A stretch of DNA of 64,000 bases, taken from the NCBI GenBank assembly GCA_029582155.1, contig CM055905.1, positions 69,352,463 through 69,416,462 on the forward strand. The letters are read 5' to 3'. Of the stretch, positions 11,161-23,449 are shown piece after piece; the first letter of the stretch is position 1, and each line of letters begins with the position of its first letter. The stretch is from Panopea generosa (Eukaryota; Mollusca; Bivalvia; Adapedonta; Hiatellidae). The translations under genes were made by a program, and so were the position numbers. The notes under the pieces are model-generated. The model worked only from the letters and a program-made list of their open reading frames with translations. It did no database searches and had not been told where the DNA came from.

Positions 11161-12076
11161 CTGTAGCCGAGGATTCATCTAAGTCCGTACAGTCCTTGCT
11201 GTAGCCAGGGACATAATATGTCTATGTCTCTGCTGTAGCCAATGACTTATCTAAGTCCTTACAATCCCTGCTGTAGCCAATGACTTATCTAAGTCCTTAC
11301 AGTCCTTGCTGTAGCCAATGACTTATCTAAGTCCTTACAATCCTTGCTGTAGCCAGTGACTTATCTAAACCCTTACAATCCTTGCTGTAGCCAATGACTT
11401 ATCTAAGTTCTTACAGTCCTTGCTGTAGCCAATGACTTATCTAAATCCTTACAGTCCTTGCTGTAGCCAATGACTTATCTAAGTTCTTACAGTCATTGCT
11501 GTAGCCAATGACTTATCTAAGTCCTTACAATCCCTGCTGTAGCCAATGACTTATCTAAGTCCTTACAGTCCTTGCTGTAGCCAATGGCTTATCTAAGTCC
11601 TTACAATCCTTGCTGTAGCCAGTGACTTATCTTAACCCTTACAATCCTTGCTGTAGCCAATGACTTATCTAAGTTCTTACAGTCCTTGCTGTAGCCAATG
11701 ACTTATCTAAATCCTTACAGTCCTTGCTGTAGCCAATGACTTATCTAAGTTCTTACAGTCCCTGCTGTAGCCAATGACTTATCTAAGTCCTTACAATCCC
11801 TGCTGTAGCCAATGACTTATCTAAATCCTTACAATCCTTGCTGTAGCCAATGACTTATCTAAGTTCTTACAATCCTTGCTGTAGCCAATGACTTATCTAA
11901 ATCCTTACAATCTTTGCTGTAGCCAATGACTTATCTAAGTTCTTACAGTCCTTGCTGTAGCCAATGACTTATCTAAATCCTTACAATCCTTGCTGTAGCC
12001 AATGACTTATCTAAATCCTTACAGTCCGTGCTGTAGCCAGAGACTTATCTAAGTCCTTACAATCCTTGCTGTAGCC
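11160..12076 (+). repeat. 38-bp minisatellite, about 24 copies
   Basis: The unit has GCTGTAGCCAATGACTTATC followed by TAAGTCCTTACAGTCCTT. Variants (TCCTTACAAT, TTCTTACAGT, AAATCCTTAC) recur in blocks, for example around 11340-11480 and 11610-11740, suggesting multi-unit amplification. Confidence 0.92.
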
Positions 12077-12145
12077 TATCCTGCACGATCCCTCAACAAA
12101 CCTAAAATACTGACACTTTTCTGGAGGCATCGCCTTTATGGGAAA

Positions 12146-14727
12146 CCGGTGGCGATGTAAAATAAGTTTGCATACAACAGAGTTCCCCTCCAATGTAGTG
12201 TTTTGAGAAAAAAAACACTTCTTTTTTCCGTATAATTAAGCTACTTCACCACTATGAGTGTATACTCCTACCAGCATGTGAAGTGCAAAGTTTATTAATG
12301 AATGTTCTAAAAAAAAAAATTGTACTGTGCAGTTAAAATTTTAAAAACCAATCCGCTTGACTATGGTCTGATCGGGTTCGAACGGATCTGTAGCTTAAAA
12401 CTGTGGCGTCGCGCACGGTAATGCTACGTGCGTTATAAAACTAATACCCGAAATATATAAAATTGTATCCGAATACTTAATCTATTTTTAAAACTTTACT
12501 TACTTTATATCGAAATAAAGGTCGTGGAACTATATTTTCAGTTGCTGGATATAAACTATGCTGTTGATATGATTTATATATTTTAATTTACTAATAAGTC
12601 ACATTTAATGTCATTTTTCACCATCATGCCCATGTCCCGGCGTAATATTTAACACGTGTCCTGGCCTAAAATGTTATGTTTAAAAACGTCGCGAAAGGGC
12701 AGACATCTGGTCTATTCACTGGAGAAAGTGACATAATTTCCGGTAACATATGTGTGTTTTTTTTATTACAACAATCTTAACGGCCATTACTGAACATGCG
12801 GTTCATTACGCACATGCTAAATGTCCCGAAAAACAGATGACTAGTCAATAAAGTCATACAGAACAGTCAAGATGAAAAATAATGGTTAGTATTGCATTAA
12901 AGATATGTTCATTGTTTTATTATATGGTACTTGATGATTTTTTTGCATATTGGGATTATGAGATATTACATTTTTCCATAGATAAAAAGGTGTTGTCCGC
13001 CAACGTTATGTGAAAGAAATAATTGAAATGTATTTGATTAATTCAAATATTTAAAAAAAAGATCGCGAACATATACATTTTAAAATCATATCATACTAAA
13101 TTGAATTTCAGTGGAACATACTTATGTGGAATGAAATATATTTACTTTGTTCTGAATGGTTAAGATTTCGTATTTGAAATGTCCCTTTAGCATTTTTATC
13201 GAAAGATAGCGTCTGTCCACACATTTTGACCATATTTACCATATTTTTATCGCAGAATATTGTCTTTTGAAAATCATAATAACGAGTAAATTTAGTTTCT
13301 GTTAGTGATTCAAAATATTGAAAAAATTGGAAAATCAGCTACACCACGTATCAAGCATTTCCGATGTCCTCTATCAAATATTTACAACGTCAGTTTGACG
13401 TTGTTTAATACGGCAAACAAACTATGGACGTCTTTAACCGGTGGCGATGTAAAATAAGCTTGCATACAACAGAGTTCCCCTCCAATGAAGTGTTTGGAGA
13501 AAAAAAATCTTCTTTTTCCCGTATAATTAAAGTACTTCACCACTATGAGTGTATACTCGTACCGGCATGTGAAGTGCAAAGTTTATTAATGAATGTTCTA
13601 AAAGAATTTTGTACTGTGCAGTTAAAAGTTTAAAAACAAATCCGCTTGACTATGGTCTGATCGGGATGAACGCGATCTGTAGCTTAAAACTGTGGCGTCG
13701 CGCACGGTAATGTTACTTGCGTTATAAAACTAATACCCGAAATATATAAAACTGTCTCCGAATACTTGATCTATTTTTAAAACTTTACTTACTTTATATC
13801 GAAATAAAGGTCGTGGAATTATATTTTCAGTTGCTGGATATAAACTATGCTGTTGATATGATTTATATATTTTAATTTACTAATAAGTCACATTTAACGT
13901 CATTTTTCACCATCATGCCCATGTCCCGGCGTAATATTTAACACGTGTCCTGGCCTAAAATGTTATGTTTAAAAACGTCGCGAAAGGGCAGACATCAGGT
14001 CTATTCACTGGAGAAAGTGACATAATTTCCGGTAATATATGTGTGTTTTTTTATTACAACAATCTTAACGGCCATTACGGAACATGCGGTTCATTACGCA
14101 CATGCTAAATGTCCCAAAAAACAGATGACTCGTCAATAAAGTCATACAGAACAGTCAAGATGAAAAATAATGGTTAGTATTGCATTAAAGATATGTTCAT
14201 TGTTTTATTATATGGTACTTGATGATTTTTTTGCATATTGGGATTATGAGATATTACATTTTTCCATAGATAAAAATGTGTTGTCCGCCAACGTTATTTG
14301 AAAGAAATAATTGAAATGTATTTGATTAATTCAATTATTTTAAAAAAAGATCGCGAACATATACATTTTAAAATCATATCATACTAAATTGAATTTCAGT
14401 GGAACATGCTAATGTGGAATGAAATATATTCACTTTGCTCTGAATGGTTAAGATTTCGTATTTAAAATGACCCTTTAGCATTTTTATCGAAAAATAACGT
14501 CTGTCCACACATTTTGACCATATATACCATATTTTTAACGCGGAATATTGTCTTTTAAAAATCATAATAACGAGTAAATTTAGTTTCTGTTAGTGATTCA
14601 AAATATTAAAAAAATTGTAAAATCAGTTACACCACGTATCAAGCATTTCCGATGTCCTTTATCAAATATTTACAACGTCAGTTTGACGTTGTTTTAATAC
14701 GGCAAACAAGCTATGGACGTCTTTATT
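12146..14727. repeat. 1.29-kb non-coding unit duplicated in direct tandem
   Basis: 12146-13437 and 13438-14727 run in parallel: both start CCGGTGGCGATGTAAAATAA and end near TATGGACGTCTTTA. They differ by scattered substitutions and single-base indels. No conserved long reading frame, TIR or LTR was seen. Each copy ends with a short inverted repeat, CAACGTCAGTTTGACGTTG. Origin unknown. Confidence 0.88.
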
Positions 14728-14901
14728 TATATGCATGTTATACTGTTTTCTAATAGTTTACGTAGGTATAATGATATCATTGGTTTTGATACATTTAATA
14801 TCCACAAAAAATCATGATTCCATTGCAGTAACCGTTGTTCGGCTATTTTCTTGTAAAATAAATGATACGAAATACATGAATAAAAACGTCATATTACCAT
14901 T

Positions 14902-15936
14902 TTATACACCTTTAACGTACGTTAACGTCGTGTTACGCTTAGGGGAATCATTATCGTGCGCGACGTCTGTACGTACGTATATGACTGGAGCAGTGACAGT
15001 TACTGCTGGTAAGGCGTTCCATATCCTGATAACAAGTGGGAAAAACGATTTCTGGTAAGCAAGTGTCCTCGCATACGGTACCAAGAAAGTGTTGTTATTG
15101 CCTCTTGGAGATATGGTCGGCACCAGATGATTGGACGGAATATCGATAAACTGATAAACAACCCTGAAAATCATGATGGCTTTGGCCTGGGCTCTGCGCT
15201 CCTGAAGTTTTGACCATTGGAGTTGATCCATTATGTTGGATACACTGCTGGTTGTCCGGTAGTAAGATAACACCATCTGAGCAACCCTCCGTTGAACCAT
15301 CTCCATTTGCCGTGCACGGGTTCCAGATAACGCTATCACATTCTGTGAGTGCCCTGATAAAAGTTTCGTAGCATATAGGGCTTTGATCTTACGTGAACAC
15401 TGGTGGATGTTGCGCCGCAGGAAATCAAGGATGGAGTTTGCCTTCTTCGTCACGTGTTTGATGTGGTGGTTCCATTTCCGGCTCCTGTGGGTATTTACCC
15501 CAAGATACTTGGCTGAATCTGCCGCATCTAGCGTCTGCCCATGTATGTTGTGTGGGTGCTGTATATACTTCCTCCTATAAGTCACGTGCAGGACACATTT
15601 CTTGGATGATATTCCATCAGCCAGTCTTTCTCCCACTGCTGAAGAGCATCAAGGCCATGTTGAGACAAACGACATCCTCTCTACATCGTTTTTTTCTTCT
15701 GTATAGGACACAATCAGCCGTGTACAGTTTTACTGTATATTTCTCCGAGACGCAGTCAGGTAGGTAATTTATGTATAGATGGAACAACAATGGACTGAGG
15801 ACACTACCTTGTGGAACTCCGGACTGGACAGCGGCTGTAGATGAAGAATCGCCCTCCATTTCAATGGTGGAGGAAAACCGCCAGGTGTCCTTCCGAGCAC
15901 CTTTTAATGTATCGAGGACAACCTAGGTGTCCCTCC
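14902..15936 (-). pseudogene. Non-LTR retrotransposon reverse transcriptase, 5'-truncated and frameshifted
   Basis: Two overlapping minus-strand frames. 15859-15617 carries SGVPQGSVLSPLLFHLYIN, the conserved RT motif before the catalytic box. 15636-14902 carries the RT thumb and C-terminal region (AKYLGVNTHRSRKWNHHIKH, then FFPLVIRIWNALP). A frameshift near 15617-15636 separates them. The catalytic box reads YTADCVLY where jockey/CR1-like elements have YADD, so a catalytic Asp is lost. The endonuclease part is absent. It is a dead LINE copy. Confidence 0.85.
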
Positions 15937-16117
15937 GAGCACCTTTGTTAAGGTACCGAAGAGAACTCTGGTATAACTATATTTCGAGACTAATCTGAAC
16001 ATGTTTATTTAATGTAATACAGTGGTACCGTTTTTGTTTTACCTATGGATGATTCTCAGTTTTAAAACAAAAGATCATGTTCAAATGTACTGCGTTACTA
16101 TTTACTACGAAACATAT

Positions 16118-16304
16118 TTAGTAGGCAGGTTTGAGCACATCCACACCCGCAAGTAACTGATAACTTTCTTACAGCGGTTAGACGAATGACAATGAGACGC
16201 AATGTTGTATATCAAGCATCATGGATACTGGCCGTTCGGGAGTTCGAACTCACGACTTCTGGATAAATAGCCAGGCGTTCTGTCGACTGAACTAACCAGA
16301 TCCG
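16118..16304 (-). repeat. SINE-A copy (tail-truncated)
   Basis: It holds GCAAGTAACTGATAACTTTC, ACAATGAGACGCAATGTTG and a minus-strand tRNA-like head with GTTCGAACTCACGAC. It sits just upstream of the LINE relic. Confidence 0.7.
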
Positions 16305-16329
16305 CAAAAATAGGAACTATAAACAGACT

Positions 16330-19300
16330 GAAATAAGTTTGTTATTTAATTTCTCAGCCAATATGAAAAAATAACCATCACAAGGCTTATATATGCATAC
16401 CTTTTCTTTGGCTTATATCTTTTAATCTTTTGAATACATGGGCAACCAGTTCTCTTATCTGGCGATGTTGCCGAAAATCCAGGACCGATTCTAGCTAATT
16501 TAGTAACAGAACATTTTCTTTCACTAGTGCATCCTTAACACTAAATGTGTACGTCACAAATTTAATTTATTTAAAAAAACTATTAACTAGATTTCAATAT
16601 TTTATGTTTCACTGAAACACATCTCACAAATGATATTGAATCTGAGACATTTCAATTAGAAGGTTATTCGAGTCCTTTTAGAAGGGATACAACTTCACAT
16701 TCAAACGGCCTATTAACTTATTTTTTTAACATACTAGTTTCTAAACGACGAATAGATCTGGAAACTCCGTCTGGCGGCGTAATTTGGGTAGAAATCAAGA
16801 AATATAATATTACTATGCAATATTTATCGTCTTCCAAATAAAAATGTTTCCTTTTGGAATGATTTAATATTACCATAGAAAAGGAACTTGATATATGTAA
16901 AATGTTATCATTGCAGGTGATATAAACGAAGACCAGCTAAATTACAATAGTAAGCATTTAAAATGTTTTGCTCTACTGAATGACTTAAGTAATGTTATTA
17001 CCGAACCAACCCGTGTTACTAATATATTGATCTCTTAAATAGATCCTATACTTGTATCAGATTCTTTTAAAACAATAAACGCCGGAACTTTTGATATTCC
17101 TACAGAAATAAGTGACCATCAAGCTATTAATGATATTAAATGATATGATTATTAATACAAATTTTGACTTTCTTAAGGAGGAAAATACCTTTTAAATATG
17201 TTCGAAATCAATGATGCAAGTAGTATATCATGAAACTAGAAGTAATTTCCAATGTGAATATGTATTTTATCAGTGGTAGATATAACATATATTTATATGC
17301 GACGTCTTACGAATTTTTTGGAAAATAACGACTTCAAATCAATATTCCAAATATACTATGAAAACAATTTATTAAAAAAAATATGAATGCGTTCATTCCG
17401 TCAAAAGAAGTAACAATTTGACCTAATGGCACACCATAAGACGACATTCAAGACAATGTGACAGACAAAAGCTGTAAAGACCCAATGGATGGAGGACTTG
17501 ACAAAATACAAACAATTTAGAAATAAAGTTAACAATTTGGAAAAGTCATGCTAAAGAACATAATTACAATAACATGGAAAACTTTATTTTAGACAGTAGT
17601 AGATCCGATCCCAAAGCTTGACTAGAAATACCTCAAACAATGTATTAAATCGACAAAAAATTGCGAAGTGATTCCTCCTTTAAAATCAATATCTGTCGAC
17701 GATGAAGAAATTTTTCACTTCAATGATACAAATAAAGCAAATTGTTTAAATAATTATTTCGTTTCTATTTCCTGTTGACAAGAATAAAAATAACAGCTTA
17801 ATTTAAAAACTAATAGCTGTTTACAAAACGTAAAGATTAGAGAGGAAAACAATGTAGATAAACTTAGTACGTTAAATCCCAACAAAACAGTTGGCGAAAA
17901 CCATTTAAGTCATAGAGCATTCATTGTAACTAAACATTCTATTATTAAATCATTAACCATATGTTTAATACATCTTTATTGGAATGTAAGTTTCCTATTA
18001 TATGGAAAATGGCTTTAGTTATGCTTGTTTTTAAAAAATGTGAAACAAATATATCGTCTAATTATAGACACTTTGCTCTGAATTTGTAAACTAATGGAAA
18101 AGGTCGTATACAACCATCTATATATATTTTTTTCAATGCAAATAAATTAATTTATAAATTCAATCAGGTTTTCTAAAGGGTCATTCCACAGTCCATCAAC
18201 TTATCTATATGTATAATCAAATTTGCCAAGGCCTCGATTATCGTCAATATACTTGTATTGTATTTTGCGACGTGTCGAAAACTTTAGATCACGCTTGACT
18301 TAACGGACTGCTTTTCAAATTATGAAAATGGGATTAAGCGGTAATATTTTGAAATGGATTGAAAGTTATGTAACAGAACGAAAACAAAAGGTCTTTATAG
18401 GTACTAGTTTTTCAGACCTTTAAATAACTTTGGAAGGGGTGTTGCAAGGTTGTGTATTAGGCCCATTGTTTTTCCTTATTTTCATTAATGATGTTACTGA
18501 TAACTAGTTTAGCATCACTAGTACTTTCGCTGATGATACATCTCTTTCTTTCACCTCTAATAATCTATCGGACATAGACGGAATTTTAAATCACAATTTC
18601 AATATGATTGCTGGTCTAAACGTTTAAGTGGTTAGTCGAAGTTTATCCCAACAAAACAGACGCTTTATTGTTAACACTTAAAGATATGTAATCCAATCCA
18701 TCATTAAATTTTATCAATACACCAGTTAATTTTGTTGAAAATCACAAACATTTAGGTTTAACACGGGAAATGGCACGAAGATGTTAAATCTGTTTCATGC
18801 TCTGCATTTAAAATATTAGGAATAATGCATAATTTTTCTCTAAATAGAAGTACTTTGAATCAAATATACCATTTTTGAGACTCATTCTTGAATATGCCTC
18901 TGTTATCTGGGATAGATGTACTCAGTACGAGAAATATAGTCTTGAAAAAAATCAACAGAGGAAGCTCGCATTGATGCAGCGTTAACAGGTTCATCTTCTA
19001 TAGAAAATGTACACACAGGAATATGATGGATATCGTTAGAAGATAGAAGAAAATATCAAAAACTGATAATCGCATTTAAAGCTAAAATGGATCTTACACC
19101 CGAATATATATCTGATATTTTTCCTGAAACGGTTAACATAACAAACCATTATAATTTAAGAAATGCCAATGACTTTACAACAATCAACACGAGAACGCAA
19201 ATATTACACACAAAAAAAAGAATTTATTCCATCATGTAAAGTGGAATAGTATACCAGTATATATACGTAATACAGAACCTTTTGCATCTTTCAAAATAGT

Positions 19301-19935
19301 CATATTTTTAAATCATGCATAGTACCTTACTATTATTCAACAAAGAATAGGCATTTATCGTTACAACATGCTTGATACGACACAGATATAGTAACTTAAA
19401 TCATGATCTTTACATAAATCACTTAAAACTCAGTTCAGCATGTGAGTTGTTTGGGTACGAAAGGGAAGATGCCGAACATTATTTTATGCAATGTCGCAAT
19501 TATAGAAATGAATCTTCTCTTTCGTGCCTCACGTCCATTCCATCTTCTCAGTGTTAATGCAGTTTTATTTGGCAAAGATACACGTAACAGAACACGATAA
19601 TGTCACTTTATTTAATCATGCTCAGAATTTTATTAAAGACCCTAAACGATTTGATAATTAATGTGTATTTTGTTTTGTATGTTGACACTTGTCTGATTAT
19701 GGACTCTTTCCCGATCGTACCCATCTCCTATCGATTAAGTGATGTTAATATTGTCTTAACTTAATTGTTGCTGCCACCAAAGGATTAATTATTTCCATTA
19801 TGTTATATGTATTGTTATTTAATCTTGATCAAAATTTGCATATAATTTTTTTGTTGGGAAGGGCCTTAATTAGTGTTGTTGGAACTTGTGGCCAGACCTC
19901 TTTGCTACTATGTAATATATTAAGCAATAAATATG
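16330..19935 (+). mobile_element. Decayed non-LTR retrotransposon (CR1/L2-like plan) with endonuclease, RT and C-terminal finger remnants
   Basis: Read in shifting frames with many stops: a 2A-like motif (16461-16487); endonuclease remnants FTETHLTND near 16610 and TEISDHQAI near 17105; RT remnants including FADDTSLSFTS near 18528, with the catalytic FADD intact; then a thumb region; then a finger-like end HYFMQCRNYRNESS (codons at 19474-19515), as in the C-termini of CR1/L2-type proteins. An AATAAA lies near 19925. The end region GGGCCTTAATTAGTGTTGTT recurs in diverged form at 39045-39120, supporting the 3' boundary. Not functional. Confidence 0.85.
16461..16487 (+). other. 2A-like ribosome-skipping motif GDVAENPGP at the head of the LINE relic
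   Basis: The nine codons GGC GAT GTT GCC GAA AAT CCA GGA CCG encode GDVAENPGP, preceded in frame by HGQPVLLS. The classical 2A signature is D-V/I-E-x-N-P-G-P; here the Glu is Ala and the NPGP core is intact. 2A sequences are known at the N-terminus of CR1/L2-type and trypanosome LINE proteins. A TGA lies 7 codons upstream of the motif's first Gly region (near 16434), so the present copy is dead. Confidence 0.7.
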
Positions 19936-19949
19936 TAAAGCTAAACCCC

Positions 19950-20050
19950 ACTGAACATGGAAAAACGAATATCAAACGAACTGCTTATATATGCATACTT
20001 TTTCGTCGACTTATCCCTTTTAATCTTGCGAATACATGGGCAACCAGCGG
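19950..20050 (+). repeat. Second copy of the LINE 5' head, directly behind the first element
   Basis: GCTTATATATGCATAC, then CTTTTAATCTTGCGAATACA, then TGGGCAACCAG match 16384-16450. Similarity stops exactly at CAACCAG, before the 2A codons. The LINE's own 3' end is only about 15 bp away, so this is either a head-to-tail truncated copy or a flanking repeat. Confidence 0.65.
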
Positions 20051-20399
20051 ATAATCATCGTGTAGTTTGCACATAATTGCGTATATCCGTCACATACATA
20101 CACACATGTTACATAATCCTGAATTATTCAGTAAACTAGTTGTTATGAACTCCGTCCAGTTTATTGTTTGTCTCAAAACACTAGCAAATAGGGAAATAAT
20201 ACGCAGCTCGACTTTTTCTTATTGGAAGAGTGGTGGGGGCACTAAATAGACCTTACACAATTAAATGAAAGAAATCGACATAATTCAGAAACCGTTTTGC
20301 AGCTCCACATCATGCTCTATCGGGGATCACCAATTCGGAGTATCCTGAAACAAATAACAAAAGATACAACATTAACTGCTGAAGGGACATTTCTAAAGA

Positions 20400-20590
20400 C
20401 TAAAGAAACGGTTCAGGTTTCGGGCTTCATACGAGCGCAATGATTGGCCATTTGCTTCAGTGGGAGTTGATGATTACGTCACAGTTTTTAGTAAATAGTT
20501 AGAGCGTTATGTATTGTAGGACAAACAGAGAACTTACTGCTTTCACACTAAGGTATAACAGGCCTGAATCGGGAGTTGTCAGGTTCTGGG
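20400..20590 (+). repeat. Dispersed repeat R (GATTGG...ACGTCA)
   Basis: ATACGAGCGCAATGATTGGC, CATTTGCTTCAGTGGGAGTT and GATTACGTCACAG recur in the same order near 43540, near 52095 and, inverted, at 28280-28480. The family is not recognised. Confidence 0.6.
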
Positions 20591-20894
20591 ATAGGCTGAG
20601 GTAACTGGCGCTCGTCTCCTCTCAATTTCAGGGACCAATAAGCAGTATGCATTACAACAACCACCAGGAAAATACAATCGTACTCGTCTAGTGAAAACAA
20701 TGGTTTTTGACGGGTTAATAAAGATCGACTGCTTATTTTTTGAAAGAACATCATGTATTATTACTTAAATAATCATTTAGCGTCTGAAAAAACAACAACA
20801 ACAACAATAACATCTCCGTTTATTATCAATACGTAATCTCAGAAGCTCCTAGCTATGATTTTATATGCACCTGTTTAACAGGCTTACCCTTGTA

Positions 20895-21440
20895 TACTAT
20901 TTAAAATGGTTAATACACAAGTGAGTGTTATGGTCAATACATGGATGTTTATAGCGGTTAATACTTATAAGTGATTAACTTGGATCGGTGCGCTCTTGGT
21001 GATATTGGCCCATGAAAGCGATACGAGGCACGAGAGTTTCGGCCCTCACATATGGATTTTTTTACCATATCGTCACACATGACTTTTAATATGCATTGTA
21101 GAAAAAAGCTATATCAATAAAAATAAACAAGCTTATTTTGTTACTATATATAGTAGCACATTAAATAACGATTAATACACGTGTGTTTATAACGTTTAAT
21201 ACACATGTGTTTATAACGGTTAATTACATTGGTGTTTGTAACGGTTAATGTACGGGTATTGATAACAGTTAATACACGTGTGTTTATAACGGTTAATTAC
21301 GTGGGTGTTTGTAACGGTTAATGTGCGGGTATTAATAACAGTTAATGCAGGTTAATACACGAATATTGATACAGGTTAATGTACGGGTATTAATAACGGT
21401 TAATACACAGGTATTAATAACGGTAATACACGTGTTTTAA
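20895..21440 (+). repeat. Degenerate outliers of the 24-bp array
   Basis: About 15 loose units such as GGTTAATACACGTGTGTTTA and GGTTAATGTACGGGTATTGA, with steps of 24-33 bp, lie 2 kb ahead of the main array. More occur at 23350-23450. They look like old array edges. Confidence 0.75.
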
Positions 21441-22188
21441 TTGTTACATGTTAAAACATCAACATGGCGAACTTGTTATATGTAACCGACTATAGATAAA
21501 AATATATGTATCCTGATGATATCCTCTTTTCATAAACAGACATTTGCGTTTGAAACAATATTGGTGCTGTTAAATATATTTACGAATCTCTGCTAAGTGA
21601 TTGTAACAAAAATGCTAAAATAGGTTTGCAAGTTTAAAATCGTTATTGAGTCAGTATGAGTTTTCTTATATCTGGAGTTGCAAATACAATTTAAAAAAAA
21701 AATCATCTCCTGTTGAGGCATAGAGTTGTTGATGTGTTTTTGCAAACATGATATACTAACATATTCAACTCTAGAACTCAATGAACTTATAGTAAATTTT
21801 GAGACTTATATTTTGACTTGCCAAGCTAAGACTATCTGCTTAAAAGCTTAGAATATAAACTGATCGATACGAACAGAGCAGCATTGACCATAATCAAACA
21901 CAATGCTATCAAAGACATTGCAATTTATGTAATTCACGCCATTTGAATACCAAGTATACTTTTAATGAATTGCATATCTGTCTATTGTACAACGCCATTC
22001 GTAAACTGTGTATCACATATAAAATACGAATAGTTACATAAAATGTGTCACGTGATAAATATATATGATGTACAGTATGTATGTTAAAATGTATGTTTGT
22101 AATGAGAAATTTTATGTGTCTAAGTTACAACTTAAGAAATATTGCATCTTGAATAATGATTAATACATGGGTATTTATATTGGTTATA

Positions 22189-22337
22189 GGATTAAATTCA
22201 TTTTTTTCTGATTTTTATGCATGTGTAAAGAATGTCGAATCACACACAAGTCCGAAGGACTTTATGTCAGAGTTGTGCGTGATTCGACATTCTTTACATA
22301 TGCATAAAAACCAGAAAACATGAATTTTATCCTTATA
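22189..22337. mobile_element. Foldback MITE with ~60-bp inverted arms
   Basis: The left arm (ATGCATGTGTAAAGAATGTC, GAATCACACAC) and right arm (GTGCGTGATTCGACATTCTT, TACATATGCATAAAAA) are near-complementary over about 60 bp around a ~20-bp centre. A half copy lies at 46030-46112. No coding capacity. Confidence 0.8.
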
Positions 22338-23449
22338 ATTTCAATCCTGATGATTATATTTAATTTGAGACTCCTCAAGTGAGTGAAAAAAAAACAACAA
22401 AAAAAAAAACAACAAAACTTTACGCTGCAAAGTAAACGCGTAAGAATATTCCACCTCTGTCCTGGTTGACATCAAATTCTCTAGATCTAATATCCAATTA
22501 TATCGTAACGGCTATTGTTTCCACTATCCGATGAAATCTGTAACATTAGTTGGTTTATTGTAAATGACGAAATATTTTGAGGTGAAAAAATTAAATACCC
22601 GCCTTTTATCTTTCAATTTAAACAAACAAAAAAATCAATAATTCCTGGAAAGACCCACACAGTGTAGACGCTGTCGTCATTGTTTTGTTTTTGTCTACAC
22701 GATTGTTTTTAAAGATGTGTCAATATTTACGAAGGTCATATAAATCCACGCTCATTGATGGAGAGTCCGAATTTGGAACGTTTTAAACGACTTTTACGTG
22801 CAAGGTGTGTGTATTTACATTGTCTCACAATCGTCTGCTTCTGAACTTCATCTACATGAACATGTTTTTATTTCATTTTTCCTGTCGAATAAATTGGTCT
22901 GTGGAAATTTTTGTCAACGATGGTAAAACAGGGTTGTGTTCAATGGTCACTATACATCTCAAATCTGAACATTTTATGATCTACTTCATTGTTTCTCAAA
23001 ACAACTTATGGTCTGATTGTGACGCCCAGTTAAATCGCTGAACCAAAGAAATTTATAAAACATTAAACCAAAGAAAACAGCTAGGACTATATAGATCTAA
23101 CATTTGTTTTCTTTGTGTTTTATTATTATTATAATAAAGCGTGGTTCCTGTTGTGAACGTCATTTAAGTTCGTATATTGTAAAACCGACCATCAAATTGT
23201 CGATGCTTCTTTGTTTACGTGAGAAACGTAAAAGTAGTCCGGCTCATGGGTTTTATCGAAAAATAAAAATGAAAATGCTTTAAATACATATATGATAATA
23301 AGATTGGAATTATTAATAGATGAATATTTATAATGGCGTATACACTTTAACTATAACGGTTAATACACGGGCATTGATAATTGTTAATACACGTGTATTG
23401 ATGATTGTAGATACATGCGTATTAATAATAGCTAATACACTGTTACTGT

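Larger units (their letters stand above)
20051..23449. other. Gene-free AT-rich stretch
   Basis: No credible exon chain, RNA gene or long reading frame on either strand. It holds the dispersed repeat at 20400, diverged relatives of the 24-bp repeat at 20895-21440, and the foldback MITE at 22189. Bases 22385-22420 are A-rich simple sequence. Confidence 0.6.

Noticed and set aside
12011-13633. Short frames in the 1.29-kb tandem unit
   Set aside because: The frames differ between the two copies through indels, which argues against coding selection.
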